A DNA stretch of 64,000 nt from NCBI RefSeq assembly GCF_950023065.1, contig NC_088680.1:30368559-30432558 (forward strand), in the 5' to 3' direction. Below the pieces are notes generated by a model. That model worked only from the letters and a program-made list of their open reading frames with translations. It searched no databases and was not told where the DNA came from. The position numbers were made by a program, and so were the translations under genes. Within the stretch, counting starts at the first letter, position 1, and every line of letters begins with the position of its first letter. This document shows positions 1 through 11,240 of the stretch, piece after piece. Source of the DNA: Planococcus citri. Its lineage: Eukaryota > Arthropoda > Insecta > Hemiptera > Pseudococcidae.

Positions 1-494
1 TGAAGAGGAGACCTTACCACCATTTTTTATTCATTATTTTTGTAATTAATTGCTGACTGTTTGCTGTCTAAATGAGTTGATGTCTTAAAATGTGGTAATA
101 TTTTTTTTCGTAGGTATTTGGATTAGGTTTTATATGCCTAAGTTAACCTTCATTTTTTTTAAAAAGTTGATTCAGATGCTTGAAAAAGCAATGTCTTTTT
201 TACTGAAAAAAGAAAACGTCATCTTACCTTTTCCCTTACATTTCCTTTTTTTTTTGATCTCGTAGAGTGCATGAACTCTGGTGGCGAAATTGAATAGTGT
301 ACATTTTTGTGAAATTGTTTAATGAATTAATTTGTAAGTTCATTTTAAAAATGAGGTAAGTACGTGTATCTGGATCATAATTATTTATCACCATCTCATC
401 AACTTCAATTTCATGACAAAGTGATACGTTACTTAATTCATTTTCGACAAAAGTTTGTCTAAAACCCTCCCCCTGCCTCTCTCAGACTATTGAA

Positions 495-530
495 AATTGA
501 AGGGTCGATGGGGAAAACTGCCATAGTCAC
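495..530 (+). repeat. Left terminal inverted repeat of the Sola-like element
   Basis: 36 bases that match the reverse complement of 3426-3461 except for TC versus CT at bases 11-12. It lies on the 3' side of the transposase gene. Confidence 0.85.
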
Positions 531-705
531 TTGAAGTAAATTTTACAGGAGAAGGAAAAAACATCCTCACAAATAATTGTGGATTTTCTGCATGTAGTAA
601 GTTACATTATTTGTAGATTTGATGCTGAGGAATCTGAAAATGAACTCGGAAAATGTATTTAAAGTAGTTAAATAGATAAATTTTACAATCTAAAAAAAAT
701 CCGCC

Positions 706-782
706 TGACTATGGTTGTTTTCACCATCGAACATTCTATCAACACGCATTCATACGCAAAATTCTTGACTATGGTTGTTTTC
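706..782. repeat. Two subterminal copies of the 17-bp motif
   Basis: TGACTATGGTTGTTTTC occurs at 706-722 and again at 766-782, 60 bases apart, between the left terminal repeat and the 3' end of the transposase gene. Both match the arms of the 3241-3274 palindrome exactly. Confidence 0.75.
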
Positions 783-995
783 CTCACTGAAAAAACTGCC
801 GGCGCAAATTTCGGTATTTTTTATTTTATAAAGTAAATTCAAAAAAGCGAAATGATTACAAAACAAAATATTTCACCATTGTAAACAATATATCGACTAT
901 CGAGTATTTGAAATAAAGAAATGATCTTTCAATTAATAAACAGTGCATTACAGAAAAGAACGTAATAATAGCACAAAACAATACGAATAGTGACT

Positions 996-3123
996 TTAAT
1001 CTTCGGCACCACTACTATTATCATCGTCGTCTAATTCAATCTCAATCTCTTCTAATTCAAACTCGTCTTCTTCGTCATTCCCTTCTACTTCTTCCTCGTT
1101 CCCTTCTTCTTCTTCTTCAGCCTCAACTGTCGGATTCGCATCAAAGAATTGCTGATAATATTCCACCGACGAAGCTCCTTTCTTCGTGAACTGATAGAGA
1201 TGTTTCATGTTTTTTATCTTAACGGCAGTAAATCCCAGAGGTCCATCATACAGCGGAACTAAATTGATTTCTTTTGGTATCTTTGCATTCTTCTGGGTGA
1301 CAGCAATAAAACTCCACTTCGAATTATATCCATATCGTACTTTAACATCGCGTATATCTTTAGAAATACAAATCATTTTTGCAGACTTTATCTGCATGGG
1401 TGGTCTCGAAGTTTTAAGGAAAAACGGCTGTAATGACTCATTAAAGTTGATAAAATCATCCCAGGCAAACCTGATAACATTAAACGGTGACGGATTCTTA
1501 CGTGCATTCTTAATAACTTCAGCCCAATCATTCGGTGTTTCACAATCAGATTTTTTCTTAATTAGAGCAAAATCGGCATCGTTTGGTAGATAGGTGTGAC
1601 CTCTCACCGGAAAAATGATCGTGACTTGTGGCACCATGTGAAAAAAATGAACGATCATGTATAGGAAGAGTACCATAGTTCGATTCTTATTTTGTCCAGG
1701 ACAATTATCAGCCATGAGAATCAATTCTCTGTATGGAAGATCTCGAATTGCATGAAATAACATTGATGTTACGTTATTACTTCCTTTAGCTCCGTTGTTT
1801 TCATCGAAAACATACATCGAACTACTGTTATCACCGAGGTTATGGACCCCAAAGTTGTAAACCCACACTTGGCTCCGGTAAAAGACATCGTTGGTTTGAA
1901 TATTGGGTATGGGCAAGTTTTGCATAAAATCGAACGTCAATACTGTAACTTCAGAATCGATCTCCTGAGCTAATTTTGCGTAACCTCGCTTGATAACTCT
2001 GAAATTCTCCACTAACTCCAAATGGGCTTTTTTTCTAGCTTGAAGATCGACTTGTACTGCTTCTACATCACCCGCTAGTTTCATCTCATGGTCAAATTTA
2101 TCGCACGTGCCGCAGGTGTCAGAACGTGGTAACGCAAAACCAATATTGTACGTGTTGAAAATATTACGATAAGCATCATAGGTGACATTTTTATCTGGAT
2201 ACAGCTGTACAAACAGTTCATGTAATTGCGTAATACTTTTCAGGTTTTCGTGAAGGTAATATCTCTTAGGATTACTCCTTTGGCTATAATGAGACTGCCG
2301 CTTTCGTAATGATGCGATGTGATGATGGATTAATTTGGTAACAGATTTTGGCATTTGGCGAGGGTAATTTCCGTGCTTACCCCTCTTATCCATGGGGGAA
2401 GTGCCTTTCTCGATTAAAAAATTCTGAAGCCGCCGAACTCTTCCCCTAGTAACACCATGGACACTTAGAAACGCATTTAAGCACACCTATAAGAAACCGC
2501 ACATTGCTTTAGAATCATGTTACAGACATCCTCAATGATAGAAAATAACACTCAAGTACTTACCGGAAATTCTCTGTCCTGGAATCGCAATTTGTATGCG
2601 AAATACGCGCCATTAGGATTTACTCCCATTTGTTCAGCTGTGTCGTCCGCGTTATCATCAGCCGCCTCCAAAATTTCGTCTACATTATTAACTACAGGAA
2701 CGTTCATTACTGTTACTCTGGGCCTTCTGCTTTGAACAGGTCTCATAGAAATCAGCCCCGTCAAGTGGCTATCTTGTTCATTTTTGGTTTTAAATTGGGT
2801 GTAAAATTGATTGAAGATCCTTTCCATTATTTCCTCCGGCACTGTTTGAAAACATTGATATCGTTTGCACCTAGGAGCAATGGAACGTAATTTTAGGCAT
2901 TTCAAAATTATTAAACATGAAAATGATGTAGGTACCAAGAATTTTTAGACACTTACTTGCAGTCTGGGCCCATTTTTACGGCAGATATTACGATGTCTTT
3001 TTTATGCATCAAGTGCGGTTCACCTTTTACTTTTTTATCTCGAATGAGAGTATACGCATGCGGTTTTTTTGTAGGTTTCATTGGTGGCGGTGGATTTGGG
3101 TTATCTGCATCTCTGTTATCCAT
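996..3123 (-). CDS. Transposase-like protein, three exons, 654 aa
   Basis: Exons are complement 2957-3123, 2564-2870 and 996-2486. Introns begin GTAAGT and end AG, phases match, and the joined frame encodes 654 aa. Residues 1-50 are proline/lysine-rich. The first junction falls inside a cysteine cluster (DCKCKR). Exon 3 has a CxxC pair (CGTCDKF, about residues 283-286), then candidate catalytic acids in TFDFMQNL (Asp about 344), ADNCPGQNKN (Asp about 418) and LPNDADFALIKKK (Asp about 461 or 463), and a strongly acidic C-terminal tail. The DNCxGQNKN and GHxxxPND patterns are typical of a large arthropod family of uncharacterised proteins (DUF7869-like) that I take to be DDE/D transposases. An in-frame ATG 48 bases upstream (3171) is an alternative start. 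A possible AATAAA signal for this strand lies at 820-825. No stop or frameshift was seen. The protein should act in the nucleus on the terminal repeats of its own element. Confidence 0.82.
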
Positions 3124-3240
3124 AATTACATAAAACGCATTTCCCAAAAAAAGCACAACTTTTAACAACAACCAGACTTTTCAATACGAGTAACCTGAGT
3201 GAAGCTTTCTTATCAATGTAAACAACGAAAATTCGGTGGT

Positions 3241-3274
3241 GAAAACAACCATAGTCATGACTATGGTTGTTTTC
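3241..3274. promoter_or_regulatory. Perfect 34-bp palindrome of the subterminal motif
   Basis: GAAAACAACCATAGTCA (3241-3257) is followed immediately by its exact inverse (3258-3274). The same 17-mer occurs as two direct inverse copies near the other end (706-722 and 766-782). A version with two changes lies inside both terminal repeats. The palindrome sits about 120 bases upstream of the transposase ATG, so it could bind transposase both for transposition and for autoregulation (inference). Confidence 0.65.
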
Positions 3275-3425
3275 ACGAACTATCGCAAATTAAAAATCGA
3301 TATATCGATTTTTCAAAGACGTATTTGACCGTCAAGATCACGATTTTGTGAAAATCGATTATCACCATCGAATTTCTCGACCAAAATACTATCGAAATTC
3401 AAAATAAAAAATATATCGATTTTAG

Positions 3426-3461
3426 GTGACTATGGCAGTTTTCCCCATCAGCCCTTCAATT
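3426..3461 (-). repeat. Right terminal inverted repeat of the Sola-like element
   Basis: Partner of 495-530, on the promoter side of the transposase gene about 300 bases upstream of its start codon. Confidence 0.85.
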
Positions 3462-3554
3462 GGTCATGATATGTTCAGAGAAGTGATCCAAAAGGCTTAC
3501 GATGAGTGTAATATTCAAATGTCAGACTTGAGTAGTACATACATACCTAATAAC

Positions 3555-4143
3555 CAGGGCTCGGATATTCTTTCCCTAAAAAACCCAAAATATACGCTTA
3601 AATATTCCCTAAAAAAGGCCAAAATATTCTCTACGAAGTAAAAATATTCCCTAACGATATATGGGAATTGTTTTACAGGCAATTTATTCTAATCTTGTTG
3701 TGTAATGCCAAGAATTTACGATTATGAATGCAAAACAGAGCATTTTAAAATCACAAAAAGGTAATACTGATTCCATTATTAAAGGAATAAAAAACAAATA
3801 AAATGAACAAAAAAAAAATAAGAAGGTACAAGAGAGCTATTACCAGTTTCACAAATTTTGAGGGGGAAAAAAATAAAAAATGGCCAAATACCAATTTTAT
3901 GCAAAAATTTGAAATTGAGCAAAATATTCCCTAAAAATTGCTAAAAACGTAAAATATGCTCTAAAAACGCAAAATATTCCCTAAAAAATTCCAAAATATG
4001 CTTTTATGGTGAAATATGCCAAAATATGCTCTAACGAATTAGGCTCATTTTACTTGAAATTTCATGAATCGTGGAGATAATTGAAAAATTCCCTATCCTC
4101 TATGCATACAAAAAATATGCTCCAGCATAAAAATCCGAGCCTG
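3555..4143. mobile_element. Nonautonomous hAT-type element, 589 bp
   Basis: Starts CAGGGCTCGGAT and ends ATCCGAGCCTG, near-perfect inverted ends beginning CAGG as in many hAT elements. It is flanked by a perfect 8-bp direct duplication, CTAATAAC, at 3547-3554 and 4144-4151, the target-site length known for hAT. The inside has no coding capacity and is built from repeated AATATTCCCTAAAA and AAAATATGC words. The insertion is only 94 bases beyond the right end of the Sola-like element. Sequence of the same style recurs at 28020-28410. Confidence 0.8.
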
Positions 4144-4989
4144 CTAATAACAGATTTTTTTGATCTGACGTTCTCTAATTTGAATGAAACAAACACTGGG
4201 TCGAAAGGTCATATCATACATTAGTTGCCCAAGTTCATTTGAATTTTTCGAAAATTTTCGATTATTTGATGAAAAATGTAAGAAAGCCATTTTTTAAAGT
4301 AGTTCTTTGCAACTTCTTCGTATTTTTTTTTTTTTTTTTTGGACGAAATGAACTGGTGTGAAGAATCATTTAGGTAAGTAAGGCTACTTGAAGTTTTCCA
4401 GCCTTGAACCATTGTGAAACTCTCAACAAAGCGTTGATATTCTTCATCTACGTAAGTACATTTCAATCATTTTCCTACTTTTATCTCCAAACACCTTACA
4501 CCACTAATTGTGTGCCGACAAAACTGTCATTTTTTGCAAACGTTTCTCAATAGTAAACTCTTTACTTTCATATCGATTTTCAGCACTTTTCGACCTGAAT
4601 TATCAAAAAAGCGCATGTATTTCGAATGCATTTTCTGCCCTAGAGACGACCCCATTTGGTAGAAAAATTTTTTATCAACGTATTTGAATTCAGCGAGTCA
4701 AATTATTGAAATGTTTACCCTTTTCGCGATGATTTAGCTTAATTCCAAGTATAGGTACTTAATTTTTTTCAAAGTAGTAGGTAGAGGTACCTGCATTCTC
4801 GTACTTCATAATTAAAGATCAAGAAATGAGAAATTAGCTTAAAGTTGATATGTAGGGTATTTGAAAGCGAACTAATTCAACCATCAACCAATGCCTATGA
4901 TGAAAGCAAATGCAACTACGAGTACTTTCTTGCAATCAGCGAATAGCTGGATGTCAAATATAGATTTTAAGAAATGTGACTTACTAATA

Positions 4990-5252
4990 CACTGAGAAAA
5001 ATGTATAGTATAAAAATAAATTACTATAAATTTATAGTAAACGATCGAAATTACTATAATTATAGTAAATGAAATATGTACATACTATACTTAATTATGA
5101 TAAAAAATACTATAATATAGTAATTATTACTATAATTATAGTATTTCAATTACTATAATTATACGTAGTAATTTTGATTATAATTTCAATACTGGAGCAC
5201 GGCGTTTACTATAATTATATGATAATTTATACTATACAAATTTTTCTCAGTG
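4990..5252. mobile_element. MITE with TA target site (mariner-like)
   Basis: Inverted ends of about 25 bases start CACTGAGAAAAA and end TTTTTCTCAGTG, with TA on both outer sides (4988-4989 and 5253-5254). The inside is almost entirely ACTATAATTATAGTA-type palindromic words and codes for nothing. A TA duplication is the mark of Tc1/mariner transposition; the family name is inferred from that alone. Confidence 0.75.
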
Positions 5253-5254
5253 TA

Positions 5255-7370
5255 CTTATTGCAAAATGAGAATTTCAAAGCAGTTCAGCTCGCTGAATAC
5301 AAAAGTGAATGTTTTGAAAATGACGTCCTCAGGGTAGGAAATGCTGTTGAAACACGATTTTTTGATTATTTTGGTGGGTCCAGCCGCACAAAAATTCTGA
5401 AAATTGATGCGAAGTCAGGAATTTATAATTTCGAAATGTTTGTAAAAAGTGAAACTTTCTTTCGAAAAAACTTGTAGAGATCGAACAATCCGAAATCAAG
5501 ATAATTTTGGAGATGTGTACTGAGAATTTTCACTTCCACGCCAAATTTCGGACAATCTGACCAACAAATGCCCAAAATAGAGCTACAATAGTGTGAAAAT
5601 AATTTTTCAAAGGTGACGCCTCTTTAATGGATTGTAAGATTGTTACTTATGTATGATCACTGTTTTGAAGTTATTTTATACAGTCACAAAAGGCTGCAAA
5701 AAAAATTAGAAAAAAGTGACAGATCGATATCGTCTTATTTTATCCCGCTATGGTCTTGCAAATTTTCATCGTGAATAGTGGATTCAAGTTGAATTTTCAT
5801 ACTTTTGCTCGAGGTCTTTCATAAATAATTGATTTACTTACTTACTTTTCGTGCGAACACCGGTTCCATTTCAGCTGTTCGACGTCGCGCTCCAAATTTT
5901 CGGAGAAGAGGGGGGGGGTTAATTGGGTACAAAAATGCCGAATAAAAATTCAAAGGGTAATCGAGAGCCGATGCGGACCCAGTGCAGATATCATGTTGGG
6001 CCCCATTCTAGATCAGAGGCTATTTTTGTTTTTGAGAGGGGGATGGTATCGACTGAAAATTTGTCGATAATATATTGATGTAGTAACAAAAGTATCAATT
6101 TTGCCAATTGATACTCGTACACCTACCTAACATTTATATGAATTATGAAAATTTTCCTTTTCTCTTTTGGATTCTTGGAGGCCTCAAATGTAAAATTTGT
6201 TAATTCTAAAAGAGACATAAAAACGATGGTTTTTTTATGAGGTAGAAGAGTTTATTTTTTGGATTTTAAAATTTTAGAACTTGAATGATCCGGTTTTTTG
6301 AAGGAAGTTGATTTTGAAAAAGAAATCAGGACAGGCTCCAACGAGAGCGAAATCTTTCGAAAATTGTATTTCGAAAGGCATAAAAACGATGTTTTATTTA
6401 TGTGAGGACGAAGAGTTTATTTTTTGGCTTTAAAACTTGATTTTTCAAAAAATTTCTATCTTGATCTTGAAAAAGAAAAATAATACTTGTACAAACGCTT
6501 TCAAAAATTTGCGTTTCAAGAAGGTAAAAAATAATGTCTTTCTTTCATCACAGGTTTGCCGAATTTTAACAAATTCATCAAATTGTCGAATGAAATTTGA
6601 CTGGATGGGGGGAGGGTATTACACTTCCTCATCTTCGCCGTAGCGACGCCTCTGTGATTCTGTTTTCAAATTTTTCACGACAATTTGATGAATTTTCTCC
6701 ATGTTTTTTTTGAACTTTTTCACGGATAATTATTTTCAATTAGTAGCCAATCAGTGAACAGTATTCTGCAGAGACCTATCCGTGATTAGCAGTTATCATT
6801 ACCAGATGTGATTCATGCAATATTTTTCATGTCTGAATAGTTTTTTATTAATTAAATGACTTAATAACTAGCGAGAAATTTTCTGAAAACGAAGAGGCCA
6901 ATTGGTCAATCCGCGATCAGCACTTCTTACAACCAGATGAGAGAGTATTGTTAATTGTAATGATACATACGTTTCATGTTGCTGGTAAGTATTTCTCATA
7001 GATTTCAGAAAATTAATTATTGTTTGTTGTGAAAAATAATAGAAAAAAGATGAAAAATTGAAAATAGTCAAAACTCAAACTCTGTAAATTTCTTTCTTGC
7101 TTTTGGCTACGAAATCAAATTTGCGACCAAAAAAAACGATTAACAAAAAGCAAAAACCCTCTTGCAATCAGCGAATAGATGATGGCTTGTTTTTTGATTT
7201 CTAGTATTTCTTTCTTAATGTCGAGGTGTCCGCTAGAACTCAAGGGGCCAAATCTTCAACGACTCCATATTAGGCAATTATGCATGTTCAAAGTATGAAT
7301 TTGCTGGAAAATTATACTAGAATGTGACGTCAACATTTTTATGCAAAATTGACCTCAAATTGTGCCTAAA
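5255..7370. other. Noncoding AT-rich DNA with a short direct duplication
   Basis: No convincing gene. Two related segments of about 100 bases (6205-6310 and 6370-6480) share ATAAAAACGATG and GAAGAGTTTATTTTTTGG. A minus-strand stretch at 5850-5890 with ATGGAACCGG followed by GTAAGTAAG could be an exon end but is too short to call. A copy of the dispersed CTTGCAATCAGCGAATAG word lies at 7161-7178. Confidence 0.5.
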
Positions 7371-9180
7371 GATGGTAACCTTGGCGCATTCTGTTCAAAA
7401 TTCTCCCCGAATTAGAAACATTATGGAAAATTTTACCACAGAGTTCTCGAATAAAATTTCACCCAACTTCTTCATCGTCCAATTACTCGCGTCAAAATTC
7501 ACCCGAACGCAATTACCGCAAGTACGCTGGAATAAAGCGAGCGAAATTATTTACCAGTTGCCACACACAAACACCAAAGCAACCACAATTAACTTCAACT
7601 TCTTCATCATCACTTACCTCTAAAACACAAAACAAAAACGGAAAAATCTCATTACTGCGGATACAATTAAGGTCGCAATAATACAACCAACGAGTACCTA
7701 CCTAGCTACCTTTCGTAGTTTTTTAAATGAAACTACATACTAGGTACATAACACGGACCAAAGGATGTATTGCATTTATATGGAAATTCCTCGGAGCCCT
7801 TTTTTTCCATTTTATCCGCAGTTCGGTTTCACAATCCTTAATATCCTTCGTCGTCGTCCCAGTCGTCGGTCGTTTACCTATAACATCTTCATCATAATGG
7901 ATTAACGTAATTCTTAATTACCGTTTTGTTTAATTCACCAACGATCCTAGTAGTTGCGGAAATACCGCTGCAGGTCTTTTTTTTCAGTCTTCTTCTCCGC
8001 ACTGTTTTTGAAAAACAACGCAACGCCAAACTGAATAGACTACAATTAATGCCATTTTATTTACGTAAATCACCCCTGAAAGCATTTCCCGTTTAAATCT
8101 TGTTCAATGAACGAAATTATATAGACGGCGCGCAAAACACAGAGTTGATCGTGAAAACACGATAATACACTTAGCAAAACACTTACCCTATTACCCAAAC
8201 ACTATCTTAGTAAAATATTGAGGTCTAGACTGCCAACTGCTAAATATATTACTGAAAATATTTACGGCCTCGAGTAAGTATTAGGCAACTTATGTACGTT
8301 GTAGTAATAAAAAAAAAGAGGAAAAAAAACTATATTTGAGAGAAGACATTCTCTCTGTGGGAAGAAAAGCGAGTCGTTGACGCTGCCATCGACCAAAATA
8401 ATATATCTTCCACTTCATAGATATTATTAAGTAGGTACCTAGCTACCTACCTACGTGTGTCACACACACGAGTGGATTTCTTTCATCGACCCTCGCTCTA
8501 AAAAAATCCCCCCCCTTCAAAAAAAAAACAGCGAACGTGTATTAGGAAGAGGAAGATACACGATGGCGTAGGTAAATCAACGTTCTCGTTAATTAAACTC
8601 GACATCAACGTTTGTTTTCATATCATTTTCATAATTAAAGTAAACGCATGGTCGTCATCATTGCATCTCGACTTCTCGATTCACCCCCTTCGTATCGTCT
8701 CTCTGCGCTCACACGACGACGACGATAGAAAATGACGAAAATAAGTACGAAATTTGAATAAAATTACGTATTTAAATTAATTGTCAGTTAACTCGACGCG
8801 AGAAAATGTCTCCACAGGTTCTTTTTCGTTCGTCGTTCTTCGCTGATTCGATTACATAAAGAGAAATGAGAGAATTTTCACAAATATATGATATCACGCG
8901 ATGAGAGTACGTACCAAGTTGGTACGCTGTACCTGGGCTAGGATAGGAGTGAAAAACAGCAGCCCCGAGTTGCTGGAGCGTGGTAAATATTTGTCGAAAT
9001 CATTACCACCTAAATTTCTGTACACAAAATGACATTTTGCACGCCGTCATCATCGTTGCTCTCGTCGCGTCCTAGTTTACTGTTTTAATTCTTGTCAACA
9101 TGTTCGCTCGGTTCGGCGTGTATTTACGAGATAATAAACGTTTATAAGCGATTAATATTTCAAGGGGGTGGTAAAATAAC
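7371..9180. other. Low-repeat stretch, no gene identified
   Basis: More balanced in base composition than its surroundings, with many CG dinucleotides and TACCTACC words, and without the dispersed repeats seen elsewhere. It could be intronic or upstream regulatory DNA of a gene whose exons I cannot see. No open frame in it was convincing on its own. Confidence 0.35.
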
Positions 9181-9564
9181 GACGTTGGAAGATTTTAGGA
9201 ACAGAGTTGTGTAATTGTATTATTGGTATGAATTTTTGGAGAAGGGGGTTGAGACAAAATCGGAGTTGGGATTAAAAAATAAAATCAATTTTTGAGCTTG
9301 ACAGTTGACACTGTTCAATGAGTAAAAATTTACGAGTTGTGCCACATTTAAGTGTATTTGTGCGCTTTTGTCAATTTTTCTTATTTTTTCTCCAAAATGA
9401 GGGGCACTGAAGAAGTTTAAGGTACTCAAAAAGTAGTGAAAATTCGATCTTGCCACTCGAGAACTTATTGAACGAGGTGTCACATCACTTTTTATTTTTT
9501 GGGATTTAGGTTGACAAAAGACGAAGGGAGGTAAGAGGTATCCTCACAGGTAGAAATTTTTTTA

Positions 9565-11240
9565 ACTGGATGAAGCTAAATCAAAAGAGCATACAAAAAT
9601 ACATCACTTGTCAACGTTTCAGATAATCAAGTGTATTTTTTTAAATTTTTGGCTCATTTTTGATAATCAAAATGTTTGCACCGAATAATGGGTAAAAATC
9701 AAAATATTTCAGAATTGGCCTATAAAGCAGAAATTTTTGGTGAGCACCTTATTCTCGACTCGCCGAATTGCTTGGAAACTGTTTCGAACCATTTTGAGCA
9801 CTGCTGAATACTCTAGCAAATTTTAAAAAGTTGAGGAAGCTATCTTTGGGTGCTTTAGTTTTGTTATTTCTTTTTGTTGGGAGCTGCTGATGCGTTTACA
9901 TGTGTTGATAAGACTTCGATAATATACATAAAATAAACTAAAATCATTCTTCAGGTATCCAATAAGTCTTCAGAAAGACTGAGTATCTTGGATTCTTGGC
10001 AAAGACAAACCGTTAGATGATTTCTTGTTGGTTTTGTGAGATTTTTTATTCATTGTGTGTTGGCCGTTGGATATAGGTATGAGAAGATTCAATCCTAAAG
10101 ATTATTTTTTGGTGCTTTAAAGTTTGTAAAAAACCAAAATATCAAAAAACTGATGTATTAGATGGACGTTTGGAGGACAGTTCGTTGCAGAAACTACAAC
10201 CTTGAATGCAAAATTTCACCCAATATAAAGATGGAAAGCTAAAATTAATTTTACTCTCCAATCTAAACATGCTTAAACGATTTGAGATGCATCCAAATAA
10301 ATTCTGGAGCCTCCAGTCGTATTTCAAAAATTTCAAATTTTCAAGAAACGTCATAATAAGACTTTCAAATCAACTTAAGGATGTGTAAGCGATTGGAGTC
10401 GACTGGACATGTAATCAAGCCATTTTGGAACTCCAGCAATATTTTGGAAATTCCAGTTTACCAAAAAATGTCAAAAAACTTCTCAAAATTAACTCGAAGA
10501 CCTACAAATGGCATTCCGTGTATTTTAGTGTCCCCTTTTTGACCATTTTAACGCCAAATTTTTCAAAATTTGTTTCTGTCGGTTCAGAATCACGTATTTT
10601 TCAAATTTTGAATTAAAAATCGTTGCTGAACTTGACGGTTTTGAACTATCAAAAAATGATGGTTTTGGAAAAATGGTGTGTAATTGGTCAAAAAGGTCAC
10701 TGAAAAGCACAGGGCACGTTAATACGTGTTGAAGCTGAATTAGCCAAATTTTAGAGTATTTTTTCGAAAAACTGGAAGTTTTAAAAAGTATTCGGAGGTT
10801 CCAGATCAGCTTATAAAACCGTCTTCAGTGGCCTACTTTCGCGTATTTACGTCCTTAAGTAAATTTGAACTAGTTTTTTACTGCACATTTTGAAATCTGG
10901 AATTTATAAAATAGGGCTGAAGGCTCCAAAACTATTTGTAACCGTCTCAATTCGATTCAGTGTGTTGAAATCAGCGCATAAAGTAAAAATGTTAGCTTTA
11001 CAAGTTTGTTGGATATATAATTTTATGAAGTTCCAACTTGGAAAAATATGCTAAAGGCGTCATGGATTGCTTAAAGAGGTTCATAACCGTTTCCAATCGA
11101 TTTTGGAGGGGGGGGGGTAAGATTGGTGCATATCAAATCACAGATTTTCATACCAATTTGGTAAAATTTTGATTTTTTCGCATTTCAGCACCTGAAATAC
11201 CAGGTGATGTATCATTTTTGCATGCTCTTTCAATTTACGT
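9565..11240. repeat. Composite long-inverted-repeat element, copy 1
   Basis: The left end (GATGAAGCTAAATC, then AAAGAGCATACAAAAATACA, from about 9568) recurs in inverse near 11190-11240. Between the ends are several diverged direct and inverted subunits containing words like TTGGAAACTGTTTC and CTCCAG. No open frame survives. The same family occurs at 45895-46655 and 52464-53565. The edges are approximate. Confidence 0.5.

Larger units (their letters stand above)
495..3461. mobile_element. Intact DNA transposon, Sola-like (DUF7869-type transposase)
   Basis: About 2.97 kb bounded by 36-bp inverted repeats at 495-530 and 3426-3461 that differ at only two adjacent bases. The inner part of each reads GGGGAAAACTGCCATAGTCA on entering the element. 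The outermost four bases on both sides are AATT; because AATT is palindromic it can be read either as a 4-bp target-site duplication or as the tip of the repeat. The only long gene inside is a three-exon transposase on the minus strand, open along its whole length. A 4-bp target site is what is known for the Sola superfamily; the superfamily name is my inference from that and from the protein motifs. Nearly identical ends plus an unbroken reading frame indicate a recent, possibly still active insertion. Confidence 0.8.

Noticed and set aside
1207..2938. Plus-strand open frames 1207-1593, 2517-2735 and 2630-2890
   Set aside because: Antisense shadows of the transposase exons.
8930..9010. Minus-strand stretch reading GLLFFTPILAQ before GTACAG, like a signal-peptide exon
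   Set aside because: Open in more than one frame, and no start codon or firm acceptor fits.
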